64,000 nucleotides of DNA from Varanus komodoensis. Lineage: Eukaryota > Chordata > Lepidosauria > Squamata > Varanidae. The DNA lies in the NCBI RefSeq assembly GCF_004798865.1, contig NW_025336598.1:36920769-36984768 (forward strand). Reading direction: 5' to 3'. Shown here one piece after another: positions 11,035-24,500 of the stretch. Numbering within the stretch: position 1 is the first letter of the stretch; each line of letters opens with the position of its first letter. Under the pieces are notes generated by a model, which was not told where the DNA came from, did no database searches, and saw only the letters and a program-made list of their open reading frames with translations. The translations under genes and the position numbers were made by a program.

Positions 11035-13565
11035 GCCTCCTTACCTAAAGAGAATATCCTTATCTTAAAAAATCAATATGATTTCTGAATTTCATACTTG
11101 TGAAAATATATTGGGCAGCTGCCCTAACCTATACTCTTTTATTGTAATAGTGTGATTTCATACGCAACTGATTTGCTTTTGTGGGAAGTGTTGGTCATTT
11201 TCACTAATAGTATATGAATTGTTGCAGTGGAAAAAGCTCTCATGCTTGTTCAGCAGAGGAAAATATACCCACCCCACCTCTCTCCTGTGCTCAGAGCTGG
11301 TTCTGGGAACTGTGAATAGAAGATGGACTTCCCCCTGCAGCAGTGCAGCGCCAGCCCAAGACTATTCCGCTACCCCGGGCAGAGCAGCAAAGCTTCCCTG
11401 CTCTCCTACTAAGGGTGGAAGCATCTGCCGCTTTTGGGCTCTCTCAGTTTCTGATTTTTCCAAGCTTAAGTTACATTTTTCTCAGACAGTGAAACAGTGA
11501 CTTAGTGAATTAGGTTCAGTTTTAAAAACCATATGGAAATTCATAAAACTTGAATGCACATTTGTCCTGACATGTACATCTTTGTATAGATCTCTGCATA
11601 TTCTACCCCTGTGCAAGCGACCTTCCTAATATTATGCATTTGAACATGTGTAATAAGCAATATTATTCCCCTTAATATCTGCAGCCATGTACAGATTTTG
11701 GTTTGAAAATGGCAATTTTGAATTCAAGTACAAATTTGAAAGAGTTGGTTTGGTCCGCATAATGGTTCAAAGCAGCAAAATCAGCCAAGTTTGCATTAAA
11801 ACCCAAACTGAACAAATTTCTCACCCCTCTCTGTCACCAGCACCCTGTAGTGAAGGTCCATAATAACCAAAGCAGCCAAGCTATTTTCCTTCTGGAGGCA
11901 GAAAATCCAACAAGTCCTTTTCTTCAATCCTTGGCAGTAAAAGTGCAGGAATAATCTATTAATAATACTGTCCTTTCTGGTAAACGAGATGAGCCTGCAA
12001 CTGCCAGCCAGCACCAGCTGCCTGGCAGGACACATCCTCTCCTTCCAGATCTCCACTGGGCAGGTCCTCATCTCTCCTCATCTCAGAAGGAAGACAACCA
12101 GTGTCCCACTGGACTGAAGCCAGAAGAGAGGGATTCTGGGAGTGCTAACTTGTTTTTTGGCACTGCTGTACAGGGACGTGGAAAAACACAGCCTGGGGCT
12201 GTGAGTCCAATGGATTTAATTGAGATTGGCTTCTCAGATTCCAGTCTGATTTGCCATGACCCTGAGTCTGAGCTTCTGGCCAGCATGCCCAGTCTTCATG
12301 GGCCACTCCCCAGAAACGGAGCACTACGTACCTGCTGCCTGAGCAGCATCCCTTTTCCACATCGTCCGCAGCAGCCTTCGTGGAGGACTGCCTGTTGTAC
12401 AGGCTCCATTCCACGTGCGTGCAAGGACGTCCTCTCAGCTCAGCTCACGTTGCAGACCAGGCCAAGCGTGATGGAAAGACTGCAAAGGCAAGAGAGACGG
12501 GTTCTACCGAGTAGAATCCCAGCCCTATTGCACCTGCAAGAGGCCAAAGCATCACCTGCGTGAGTGCCATAACCCTAATTTTGCAATCTTCACAGTTAAC
12601 CCATACTTAGCAACATGCTGAGGCATTATGGGAAGAGAGGGAAGCCATCCATTGGGAGAAAATTCTACAAAGTGCCCTTTCATATCTTGGAGGCAGGGAA
12701 GATCGGAAAAGGAAAATGTCCTTCTCTGAGAAAAATACCTCCTGAGTTCTGCTTAACCCTGGTTGAAATTCCAGCATTTGGGATTCACCCCCTTCTCCAG
12801 GATCTTCCAAACACTCTAAAGAGCAATTGCTATTACATTGGGTCTAGTACAGGTGCTTGTGGTACGGCTGCTTATATCACAGGGAAGAGACTGAGCGAGT
12901 ACTGTGCCAAGAGTCTGCCTCGAATTTCCTGAAAGTTTTCTTCCCCCATGAAAGAGACTTCTAGGTGACTATTTCAGTTTCAGGGCATCTTATCATTTTT
13001 AAAGAATTGATTGTGGTAGCCTTTTGGAGCACCCCCCCCCCCCCCCGTCCATGTGAGGGCCATCCTTCCTTTTGGTTGCACGTCTCTTCTGAGGCGGCCT
13101 GTGCATTCTGATCTGAAGACCCCCACGAAAGGGGACGTCTTCTCCTGAGCTTTAGTTACCGGAGGGGTCATTGTAGGATGAAGGAGAGACAGTCGCACAC
13201 ACTCCTGGAGCACCTCCTAAGTAAAGTAGGCACAAGAACCCTGAACCAGTTCAAAGCAATTTCTCTGAATGGTTTTCTCCTTTGCCTTTCATTTCAAAGC
13301 AATTATTTTTTATTAAATTGAATGAGAACAGTAAAAAAGAGTATTAGATATTTTCAGTACATCAACAGTAAAAACGGCTTTGGGCCAGCATACAGCTCCT
13401 CTTTTTGTTGTTTTTTGACCCAAACTCCATCCAACAAGCCATCTCAAACAAGAACACCGGCCAACATGCTGAGACCGGCAAACACTCGCATCTGGCAAAG
13501 AGAGCAGAATAGGGAAGCAAAGCAATGGGGACATCCTCTTGCCTTCATCCCCAACATCCCTGGCC
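11035..13565. other. Intergenic sequence, nothing recognised
   Basis: No nameable repeat or gene. Open frames around 12150-12560 and 12615-12930 carry no recognisable motifs. A poly-C run lies at 13032-13046. Confidence 0.4.
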
Positions 13566-13587
13566 CTTGCCTTGCCTTGCCTTGCCA
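13566..13587. repeat. (CTTGC)n short tandem repeat
   Basis: Four consecutive CTTGC units. Confidence 0.85.
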
Positions 13588-13723
13588 TGCTTTTTATTTT
13601 GGGTACCTGAGGAATGATACGTGTGCACCCACAAAGGGTGCTTCATTAGCCCCCAGTAAGGTTTGGAGCTTCTGTTCTCAGTTTGTCTGTGGAAGCCCCC
13701 AATATGATGCATTATCTGCACAT

Positions 13724-13936
13724 TTTTATTTGATTAGATTTATACTCAAAGCAGCTTACATAAGACTCCTTCTCCTGCTCAGTCTTATCCCCACAACACC
13801 AGCCCTGTGAGGTAGGCTGGGCTGAGAGTCTGTGACTGGCCCAAAGTCACCCAGCTGGCTCCATGGCTGTGGGGACTAGAACCCAGATCACCTGAATCCC
13901 AGTCTCACACTCTTACCCACTACACCTCCCTGACTC
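13724..13936 (-). mobile_element. MIR-like tRNA-derived SINE
   Basis: The reverse complement shows the tRNA-like head with a 'GATCTGGGTTCTAGTCC' B box, then 'GGCCAGTCACAGACTCTCAG' and 'CCTACCTCACAGGGCTGG', the family core. The 3' part (13724-13770) has 'GTAAGCTGCTTTGAG'. The A-rich tail is short. Confidence 0.8.
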
Positions 13937-14464
13937 TCATTTGGAGTGTGGGTGGCACATGGAATTTTGCAGTGTGTGATTCATCCTCTTCCATAGTTTT
14001 CTTCAAAAAGCCTCCCACCCACCAGTATTTCTACTGATCTACTTTTTATGCATCAGCAACAAAAGGTTGATTCTAAATGATTAGATTGATTCTTCCAGAG
14101 AAGTCATCATGTTTCTTCCCTTTCCTCCCTTCCCTCCTCTTTGAAAGGAGAAGTGTGTCATTTGTTTTTCTGAGACATGAACTTCCTTCCTGTCAAACTT
14201 GTCAAGTTTTCAACTGGCTGCTCCCAGCTAGTTTGAGTGGGTAGAGCACAGAAGGCATAAACCGGTTTAATGCTATCTGCTGTTCATGCTTCAAGGTCCC
14301 CAATTCAGCAGGCCTTATCCTGTTCATAAACCTGCAGATCAACAAAATAGGTTGTTCATTAGTGAAAGTCTTCCTCCGTGAATTTATTTGGACCATACAT
14401 ATGGTAGGAAATCAGGCCTGAATGGCGTGTTGTATCATGGGTCAGAGAATGGCCTAGGTGTACA
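13937..14464. other. Intergenic sequence, nothing recognised
   Basis: No gene or nameable repeat between the SINE and the L2 fragment. Confidence 0.45.
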
Positions 14465-14845
14465 CATTTATTTATTTAACTTTTTTCTATAGCATAATTC
14501 ATCAAAAATTTCATAACGATTTACACCAAAAAAAATAAAAACAATTAAATCAATAATAAAACAATTTAAAACTCCCTAGTACTTGATATCAAATAATTAA
14601 AATACTCATTAACAATTGAAAAACTGGGTAAATAAAAAGGTTTTGGTCCGGTGCTGGAACAAAAAATGTGTTGGCACCAGGCACACCTCTCTGGGAAGCG
14701 AATGCCATAATCGGGGGGGCTACATCAGAGAAGGCCCTGCTCTTTGCAACGGTCCTCCTCACCTCCTTCAAGGAGGACTCTCAGAGAAGGACCTCTGCAG
14801 ATGCTCCTACGGTCTGGGCAGGCTCGTATGGACATGGCTGCATGC
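14465..14845 (-). mobile_element. L2-clade LINE 3' fragment
   Basis: On the minus strand, 14771-14589 encodes a degraded copy of the C-terminus of the L2 ORF2 protein: MKEVRRT, then FSDVAPP and a final F-x-V-x-x-x-D-Q region. This is the same block as in the better copies at 53681-53926 and 55569-55808. The left side is an AT-rich 3' region with 'TTTATTTATTTAAC' marking the tail. Only the last few hundred bases of the LINE are present. Confidence 0.7.
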
Positions 14846-15311
14846 ACACGCTCGATTGCCATTCCCTCCATGTGCATCCCCCGGGCACACACATGGGGGA
14901 TTCCTGCACATGGGCACACTGCCCACTCAGCATGCATTGCTCTGATTAATATTATGATTTGTTCTGCCCAGTGCTTGAGGTGCCGGAACTCATGTTTCCG
15001 CCGCCAGTAAGCACACACACCTATCTCTCACTATCAGAGAGCAGATAGCAGACACAATAGCGGCCTGCAGGCACTCTGGTAATGATGTTTGCTGCTGATC
15101 TGTTCCGTTGTTCAAAATCACTTCGTAAAATCCATTGGAAAAAAGGTGCCGGAACACCATTCCGGTTTGTTCTATGACAAAAAAGAAAAAAGAAAAAAGC
15201 CCTGGTTCTGCCTATTCCCAATACTGGGACTCAAGGCAGCTTACAACATCAACAGCTTACACAATTCAAACATTTGTAGAAATATATGTTAAAATGTAAT
15301 TAAATGAGTAG
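14846..15311. other. Intergenic sequence with a repeated 12-mer
   Basis: The 12-mer AGGTGCCGGAAC occurs at 14978-14989 and again at 15144-15155 in the same orientation, so an unrecognised repeat may be present. An (AAAAAG)n-like run follows at 15180-15200. No gene. Confidence 0.35.
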
Positions 15312-15328
15312 ATGATGATGATGATGAC
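15312..15328. repeat. (GAT)n microsatellite
   Basis: Five to six consecutive GAT units. Confidence 0.85.
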
Positions 15329-16029
15329 ATTCTTATTCTTATTCATTCTTATTCTTATTATTGCTGGCCAGCTGTTGTATGAACCAGCTCAGAAAGCAGC
15401 TTCAAACAAAAGGGATCATCTGGTTTTATTTCTCACCAGATGGTGGAACTGCCAACACCTTGGTGCCCTGACAGCGCACCTGTGCCATTCTGACTGCAGC
15501 CCTCCACACGAAGCAGGTGGGTGCGCTGCAGAACAAAGCCAGAAGATGGAACCTGTTACTTAAGATTATGTTAGGCTAATCACACGTGGATGGAGCAATG
15601 AAATGAAAACCAAAAGCTGTGTCTCATGGGAGAAAACCATTTACCCTTTCCATCGAGGCCGACGGGTATTGTAGGTGGGAAAGAGTCATCTGTGCCTTCT
15701 GCTCCCTCCTGGAACTGCCCCCGTGCCCCTGGCAGCTTCTCCGGAGCAGATTTGGAACATGTGTAGCAGCTTCAGGAGAGTGGGAATGAGATGGAACTGC
15801 CATCCCACCAGGGGTGTCCTTCCAATGGCAGAACAAAGGTGTTGGGCCCGAGCCCTTATATTCAAGACACACTTACTATTTGTTTTTATTTGTGTGTTTT
15901 TTAAAATATTGGTTACAATATTTATTTGAATGGTTTTATTTATTTGCAGAGCCTCATGCCAGTCACTGCTGTTTGAAGCTCAGTTTGGGATCCTAATCCT
16001 GGTCTGATTAGGCTCGCAAGGCCTAATAC
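15329..16029. other. Intergenic sequence, possibly partly LINE-derived
   Basis: The part from about 15670 to 16029 leads into an L2-type 3' tail and may be a decayed L2 body, but I cannot match it to the reverse-transcriptase region. The left part is unrecognised. Confidence 0.3.
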
Positions 16030-16109
16030 TTGTGAGCCGCCCCAAAGGCTTCGGCAAATGGGGCGGCATAGAAGCTTCCCAAATAAATAAATAAATAAAT
16101 AAATAAATA
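16030..16109 (+). mobile_element. L2-type LINE 3' terminus
   Basis: Contains the family 3' hairpin (AGCCGCCCC, a loop of about 16 bases, GGGGCGGCATAGA) followed by an (AAAT)n tail. The same terminus ends the copies at 48523-48960, 54897-55970 and 62866-62959. How far it extends upstream is not clear. Confidence 0.75.
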
Positions 16110-17039
16110 GTAAATTATCTCTCCTTGGGAAGCAACTGCATGCCTAGCACTGGGATGGAATTGCAGAATATAGCAAATCCTGCACAGCTTCCTCGAGATC
16201 ACAGATTGGCTCTCTCCACATTCAAATGTTCACAGTGAAAAATGGCAACCAGAGGATCTTCTAAGCAGCAACTCTGACAGCCACTGCAACTGAGGGACAG
16301 CCGCCCAGTCTCAGCTGACCCCAAGCGATGAGCCTGCTTCGAAGTGAACTGCTGCGTGTGCCCCTTGGAGAGGAAATCTAGAGGGAGAGCTTTTGCATTC
16401 TGGATGCTTTGGAAGTTGAAGCTGACTGACAGATGGAAGTTCATGCATGAAGAAACTTTTCATGCTGGTAAGATCAGAATACAATGAATCAACCCCGTTA
16501 GTTTATAGCAACACCTCTTTGTTCTGATCTCTTTCTTATGAAAGAACAAAAATAACTGACAGACGTCTTCTATTGTAAAACAGAGAGAGGCGGGTGCTCT
16601 GAGCCTCTGATGAGTGGGGTGGAACTGATGGGTACAGAGGAATTCCTGCCCCGTCCCAGCCGGTTCCCTTCCACTGCCCTATGCCACTTTTCCCAAGGGT
16701 GTGGGAGGTAGGTGAGGAGAACACCTGACACCTGCTGTCATTCCAGCTGGACCGTCCCTGTCACAGGGCCATCTACCTCCAACAGTCCTGAGGAAGGGAT
16801 CCTGGGAGGTGATGCTTGGAAGAACAAGAATAGCCCCATCTGAGCAGACCATGGGTTCATCTCACCCAGCATCTTCTCCAGACAGAGGACAATCATCTGA
16901 CCGCTGAACACCTACAAGTAGGGCATGCGTGCAGCATTGCTAGAGAGCTTCAGCTGTCGGGTGGTACAGAAGTCAAATAACAGCAGTAATGGTAACACTA
17001 TTGCCATAAAGCCAGACATGGCTTGGGACCACAATACGT
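16110..17039. other. Intergenic sequence, nothing recognised
   Basis: No gene or nameable repeat. Confidence 0.45.
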
Positions 17040-17500
17040 GCCAGGCCGCCTCTTCAGTGGCAAGATACTACACTCAGCATCGAAAGCCTTCCCCCGAGTG
17101 CCTCCTCTGAGGCGCCACAAGGGGTGGGTGTTGCCTCTGGTGGCCTCCCATCAACTGAATGACCTGCCCACTGTGGCCCACCGGGCACCAATATTGCTGT
17201 CTGTCTGGTGCCAGATGAACTCGACCCTTTGTGCTGAGGTTTTTGAAGATATGCTGGGATTTCCCAGAGCTTGAGGGGATATGCATTCCCAACATCTCTT
17301 ACAGAGCTATTCTTCAGTGTGTGGTTTAGCTGTTCTTAATTTTTTGTTTAAAATGTTTGTCATTTTGATACGATTTTATGGCATGTTAGTATAATTAGTT
17401 GTACTATTTTTATGAACTGTTGTAAACTTCCCAGAAAGCGCTAGCTATTGGGCATTACCAAAAAGGCAATTCATTAAATAAATACATAAATAAATAAAAC
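17040..17500 (+). mobile_element. Decayed L2-like retroelement 3' end (tentative)
   Basis: It ends with 'TGTTGTAAACTTCCCAGAAA', 'GCTATTGGGCATTACC' and an AAATAAATACATAAATAAATA tail. This resembles a degraded form of the squamate L2 terminus (a short GC hairpin near 'gctattgggcggt', then an A-rich tandem tail). The upstream frame at about 17060-17270 has PPLRRH and HQLNDLP in positions where L2 ORF2 ends, but the match is weak. Confidence 0.4.
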
Positions 17501-18577
17501 TAACATCACCCTCTTGCCCATGGTCCCCAGCAAATGGTAGCACTTGTGATCTGCTTCACTAGGGTTTCCATCCTGAAAGACAGCATACAAATATTTATAA
17601 AAAAAATACATTCCTGAAGGTGCTTCTTTCTCAAAGAAGGAAATCAGTGCAACTTTCAAGAAAACCCGTTATTGCTACTCATTTTAGATTTTCCAAGATT
17701 GCTGTGCATTTGTGGATTGATTGGTTACTGATCTTTTAAAAAAGCTTCTTACAAAGGTGAGCCTAACATACCACTAAAGGCAGCTCAGGGCAGTGTAAAT
17801 AACATTATAAAACAAGATAGCAGTCAAACAAAGGCCAATGATTCTCTAATACTTCACATATGAAGCCAGGAAAAACTCTTGGGAGAACCTGTGCCTCGGT
17901 TTACAACACAGTCCCATATTACAAGCTGCATAAATCCATCCTGTTGCGCTGCATTCCTTTGCTACACATGTGGGAAGGTAATTCTGGAACTCTTGGTAGA
18001 TACCTGGGTGCTTTGTGCTAGATTGACCATGGACTCCCATTGCTTTGACAACAGCAGCCACAGTGTGATTTTCCTCCGCCACCGCTGCCACCCTAAATCA
18101 TCCTGTGAAATGAAGGAAGCTGTGGGTAACAGGACTGCTTTTGTGGGCCTGAAAGGATCGTCCGCTGCTTCATCAAGTTGGTGAACAAATTCCTGGACTC
18201 CCAAGTATTTAATTCTATGTTTGCACCAAACATCAGTTGGTGGATGTCGAAGTTCTAATAAAAACCTACAAAGTAGATCCTCCAAGTCCAAAGTCTGTCC
18301 ACACTTTCTGTACCCATTCTCCTGAGAGTAAGCTTCTTTGGGTACCATGAGAGTTATATATGAGTTACGTATGCATAGGACTGTGTTGTAGAATCAAGGA
18401 AGTACAGATTTGGTAACATCATTATTAGGGATAATGATTAGCTGCTTTTCCCGAACTATCTATATCACATATTCCCATCCAACAGAATGCCATTTGAAGA
18501 TGGGAAATCAGGGATCAGGTTGACTAAAATAAATAAGGAAACAGCAGGAAATTTTGCATCTCGTTATTGCTGTTTAG
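17501..18577. other. Unexplained stretch with open frames on both strands
   Basis: Between 17879 and 18348 there is a 101-residue frame on the plus strand and a 128-residue frame on the minus strand. The minus frame includes LEDLLCRFLLELRHPP and HQLDEAADDPF. I recognise neither protein. There are no intron signals and no poly-A tail that would mark a processed pseudogene. It could be a decayed repeat or chance. Confidence 0.25.
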
Positions 18578-21500
18578 ATGTGCCACCTTTTAAATCCATC
18601 TGGCAGAACAAACAGTGGTAGTTGTATTTGGTCTGGAGAGCAGAGGGATGAAATATTTCAAGCAGGGGACTCTCTTCTATTAATCAAGGATGACCAGCAG
18701 CATGTCAGCTGTAGAATCTATGATGATGATGATGAATTCCAGGTAGCAAAAATGGCCTTGCCCAGGTCAGGGGCGGTGATCTATCATTGCAACAGGAGTG
18801 ATGAATTGAATTACTCAGATTAAGTGCCCGGCGACGTCGAACAGATGGTGTGGCTGAGGTGAACATGAGTGAATTCATTGCAAGCTACAGCCAGGGGACA
18901 GGCATCAAATTAATGTCACTGGGAGGGGCTTGGGGGATTTTTGTTTCTTGTTTTGTAAGTAGAGAGAGGAGAAATCAAGGACACCCAGAACAAGATGTAC
19001 AGAAACAGGTGAAGTGGTTTTGAATGAGATTGCTATGCTTAAAAATCTTTCTAACATCACAGCTTAACACTTCTCAGGAATCCATGCAGGGGGAGAAATA
19101 AAAAAGACGATGGTCATGGTTTCCCTCTTGCGGAGAACACTCCCTGAGCTGGTCCTCCAGTAGACACGGTTGTCTTGTGTTGCCTGTTGAAACAAGTTTT
19201 TTGACCCGAGGCTTCCAGTTCTGAAACAAAACCCAGTGCCTGGACTGGGGCTGGAGGAAAGAACCCCAACTTGTCCTGGGGTTCTAGAGATCCTGCAGCC
19301 TCATTCCCGAACAAGCACGCGAGCCTGTGGTGCAGGCCGCTTGAGCAGTCTCAGCGGAAGAGCTTCCAAACCAAAACTCACTAACAGGAAAAAGCAGGGA
19401 GCTGCCTCCAGGCCGGGCCCCTTGCTTCGTGACATGCCAGGGTTCCGAAGACAGAATTCGAAATTAGCCAATGGTTCCTGGCTTGTTGGGAACAGCAAGC
19501 CAGGAGTCAGATTTCAGCATGACGCTAACCTTTTCCTTCTTGGTAATCTCCTGGTTCCTGAAACAGCTCCTGCAGGCCAGTGCCGGGTGTGCATGTGTGG
19601 AAGTGCCTGGGCACAGATGTGTGTGTGTGTGCGCGCCTGCGTGTGACCCCTGGCCTACCGGAGGCACTGCCTGTGGTCTCTGGGGCCAAAGTTGCCCACC
19701 ACTTCCCTTCACAGAGGTATGCAGAGCAACTGTGGCTTTCCCTCCCTTCCCTCGAAACCTTGGGAAGATCCGCCTGAATTTCGGCTCCCTCACTCTCGAG
19801 GTGGGAATTGCGCTCTCAATGCATGTGTTAGCTTGACATGAAGATGCATCATAGCAATATGCAGACTTCTTTCCTGTCTGCGAAAAGCAGTGCTGGGGAT
19901 GCATTTTATAGTAGCCACTTTGAGCAGAAGGTATTAATGAGGGGGAGGAAATGCCGGGTATGCAAACAGAGGACTGGGTGTCTTTGAGTATTTTGAGATA
20001 TGTGAGTGGCTTACAAAGAGCCCACCATCAAACCTCCACTTCACTCGGCTTGGTTTTTATTTCTGTCTTCTTTGATCAAGTGCCTGTTTCTACTTTTTCC
20101 CCCTACAAAAGGAAAACGGGTTGTTTTTCATCCCTCTCTATCGCCTCCTTGCTTTCAGTGTGTGCCCATCTGGCTTGGTATGAGAGACAAGCGTGAGAAA
20201 TTTGTTTCAGTTTATTTTTTTAAATCAGAATTTGCCACAATGCCCAAATTGTGTCATGTTTGGGATGCAAAGAGCTTGAGACGATTTTTGAATGTGACAG
20301 ATCAGCCCAAGCTTAGCTTATCAAAATCTGGATCTGAGTCCCTGTGTTAGGCAACCAGGTTTGTGGCACCAAAACAAGATTGCCTCCACTTTTTCTGACA
20401 GGCCTTTCATCTTTGGAAGATGAATGCCAGCAAATACAGTAACTTCTTCTCCATGCACCTGCTGAATTCGGTTGCTCCAGGTGGCTGAGCATTTAATTTC
20501 AAACTGTTTTGCATAAGAACTTATCAAAATCCTCATACTCAAGATAGAAAGAACTGGGTTAAAAAATTAAAAAAAACCTGCATATAGGAGAAAGCAAAAC
20601 TGATCCAGTATTTTCATGCATCCCTAGAACTGACCATTGATTTCCTGAAGTATCTGATTCAGAGGCCATGCACGATGCACTCCGCAGCATTTCGTCACCT
20701 GTGCTGTGGGCAAACTCCACCACCTCTGGGTAGTCCAACCTCTGGGTTTCTTATTTTCAGCAAATGCTTATATTTCTGTGCCTAAGGCACTCTTGGAATT
20801 TCATATGCTGACCCCTTTTCCACTGCCACAAATTGCCACAGATCCCTAGCAGGTGACAGAAGAAGCTTCAAGATGAGATAGACACTAACACTAGAGATAA
20901 AATGTGCTATTAAACAATCTATTGAAGGGATAATAAGGTATTACTAAGAGTTCTTTCAGGTGTTCAAAAGGCTGCTTAATGATGATTTGTAAGAACTCAA
21001 GGGACACAGTTGCTATTATAAGCCTCTCAATTGCTCCTCCTATCACAGGCCAAGTTCTCTAAGCTAAAGCTTCCACACCAGCCAAGCATACGTGCAACCA
21101 GGTGCAGCCCTTGGGTACAGGCTTCCTCTGATTCCCAAAGCTCCCACCTGCTGTATTTCTCCTTAAGCGGCTTACCTGGCTCTTTGCTCCCTTCCTCTTT
21201 AAGTTTTTTTTTTCTGTCAAGATCTTTGGGAAGCCTTAAAGCCCAATGCAGCCACCAGCTTCCTACTTCTACTCACCAGGTGATCCCACAAAGAAAGAAC
21301 AGCCTTGGCTATTCACCGTCTCCTCAGCTTTCTCCTTTCTCCTCAGCTTTCTCCTTACCATCACCCACCAACTACAAGAAATTTCCTCTCACTTTCCTCA
21401 GTCTCTCTCCCGAACCCTGTCAACTCTTTTCCAACTAGCTAGAACCTCCAGATAGCTAGAGCCCAGTAAGAAGAGATTGTTTCTGTCCCCAGAATCCAGA

Positions 21501-24500
21501 ATATTGCCAAGCAGCAATATGAAAACTGGCCTTCAGAACAGCAACAAGGTTAAGTCTCAGGCCTAGGCAGATACATTATCTCAGAGGCCATGCAAATTGC
21601 TTACACACGGATTACCACTTGTCACTTTTTTCTAGGACGGTCCCTGTCACACATGGCAAGAGTTTTACCAACATGGGGATATTTGTAGAAGATCAAAGTG
21701 GCCATACTGGTTGACGGTGGTTGGATGGGCCTTTGTCTATAGAGACTACGAACTGATCTAGATCTGTAAACACCAATTAAGTCCTGAACGCAGAGCGTGT
21801 TTCTAAAGAAGCATGACACACACAGAAATGCACAGTGCCGCTGTATGTCATGCCATCCCCACTCAGAGATTATCTGGTGGCACACCCAAGCCCCATCCTT
21901 GTCCTTCCTATTTGGTGGTTAGTAGGCGGAAAATTACAGCGCTATCCCCTGAACGGTGCCAGTAGACTTGTTGATACCGAAACTTGTTACTCGTATTACC
22001 ACTAGAAGCAGGAGCAACAACATATTTGTTAAAGTTCCTCACAACCCTTACAGGCCATCCAGACTGCAGTGTTCAGAATCCCTCACGGACCTCCACCTTT
22101 GAATGTTCAAGCAAAGCTGCCACAAGCCCCATTTCTGCACTGCTCCTGCATAGTCAAAGGGAAAAATTGCACACTTCAGATGTGCAGGTAAGGTTTATGG
22201 TCAAGAGACGCACAGGCTCCCAACTGCTGTCCCAGCAGCTGTACTGCAACCGGCAGCGTGAAGCACTGAGCCTCCAGCCTGGGGCCAAGTCTGGCTGCCC
22301 TGGGCTCCCAGGCAATTCCCCAGAAGGCCCTTCCATCTTCCTAACCCCCAAGCAACCATCCATTGGTGGCATTCCAGAAGGTTGGACTGCCCCTCTTAAG
22401 GCTTTGTTGCTGAGAGTAAGAGCTTGATGCTAACACATGCGGCTGTTTTCTTCCTCCATCTTCGGCCGTTTCACCTGCTCACCACCAGAATGTGAGCACT
22501 TTTCAGAACTGGAATTCAGCCCTTGGGCAGGACGAGGTCCTGCACTCTTGCAGCCAACTTTGGATTCCAGGTGGGGAGGACAAATATGGGTGGAGTTACT
22601 GGGCCTGCTGGGCTCTGCTAAGTGAGAGCCATCACTTCCTTTTGAGTAATAATGCCAGCAGGTTGGACTCAGGGAGTTTGGAAGACAACCTAAAAGAGTC
22701 ACACTCTGCAGGAGGAAAGTGCAGAATCTTCACAAATTGCCCTAGACTTGCATTATTCGTGCTGGGGGTTGCCCATCATCCTGGCCAGCCGTCCTTCCTG
22801 TTGCCCCCACCTCCACTGCCCCCATGTACCTAGCAGGACGCAGGAAGAGGCAATGAGCGATCCAGCAAGGATGCCCTCCCTTGCCCTATTTCCATCTGCC
22901 TTCAGAGGTCTCTGCTTTCCTAAGCATCCTTCTCTAACTCTGCTGCACATCTAAATGCCTTAGCATGCATTTCTATCAGGATACGTAAAGGATTTAAACT
23001 GGCCTTTCCCAGCAAGTAGCACTGACTGGTATCATTTGCTGTGAAGTGAGGTTCTAACATAAATGGCATATGACTAGTGAAAGATGGTGCATGTGTCTTT
23101 GGAGGTATGACATCCACTAAAATGAATGGACTGTATTGCACCCATGCTCTTCACAGATACGGCAAGAGAGTGCCTTACAGCCTCAAATATTTTAAATCAA
23201 CTTTTGAACACCTAGAAAACAAATCCCAGGAGCACAACTTAGCTATACGTTCAAAATCTTTGCCAATGTATGGAAGAGGATTAGTGTCACGCCCGTTGTT
23301 CCATCTAAATTGCAGTCCTAATTGTGCAGAGATTATGTACATACAACCTGCATGTGCAGTTGTGATTTTTGCAGATGTAGACTCCCCGATTGAACAGAGG
23401 TAGGCACCCTGCAGAAACAGGAACCACCAATGCATGCAGCTCAGGGGAAAAAGTGGAGGCAGGGTTTCACTTCTGTGCATTGAGACTCCACAGATTCCAA
23501 AGTTCTGAAGAGGATTTAGCCTTGACCACTCCTTTCAAAGCAATGAGCCTTAAATTAGTTGTGACTTAATTCCCTTCATCATGGGACTTTCTCATGCATA
23601 ACCCATGGATTGGACTCAAATATTCTTTCAGATTTTCTCATACAGATTTATTTTTTAATGTGGGAGGAAAGCAGCTTTGTTTTAGGCCACAACTGCCAAA
23701 ATCTAACATTTTAACTTGTTTTCTAAATATTCAATCATAATGGTATTTTATTTTTAAAAATACATTTTCATTGTGAGGATGGTATAGAAAAATAATTATC
23801 CCCAGATAGATTATTTTCTGATTTACCAAATGAAATTCATGGTATAATTAACAAATATTTGATTGTTTATTTTCCAAAGAAATTAATAAATCACAGCTGT
23901 GATTCAAAATCATCTTTCAATTTTTTCATGTAAAAAAACCTTCAGTTCACAAAAAAACAAATATATGAATAAACATGTAACAGGGTTGTGAAGAGCAGAT
24001 CCCACCTGCTTGCTCACCAGCTCCTTGACCATCGAGCAAGCAAGTTGTAGCAACAACGAGAGCGAAATGAGGAGTAACAGCAGCTGGTTTCAATGGCTGT
24101 GAGAAGGTCGACTCATAGAAAGCATCTTGCTCAAGGACTGGAGCCAGCACTGCTTGGTCCCAGTGCAGTACTTTGGATCCTAGTCTAGTGAATGTGTCCG
24201 TGAAGTTCATCTGATTTTAATTCTGGATTGGATCCAGAGGTACTTGCAGAAATATTTTTTGTGTAGGTTCCATTGTCTTGTCTGATTTCTAGTACGTTCT
24301 CCTTCTGCCACATCCCACAGCATTTTTCCAGTAGTTAAGAGCTTTTCAAGGAACATGAGAGGTTACAATAAGAAAATGGGTTTAGAAGTCGAAGCCTTGT
24401 GTATTTTCCACAAGTCAATTCTAAATTCTAAATTAATACAGGCACTTATTTTATCCTGAAAATGGTGTATAGCTAATAAAAACTGCATTTAGGCTTATCA

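Noticed and set aside
12150-12563. A 137-residue plus-strand frame
   Set aside because: No recognisable domain, overlapped by other frames on both strands, and no splice or promoter context.
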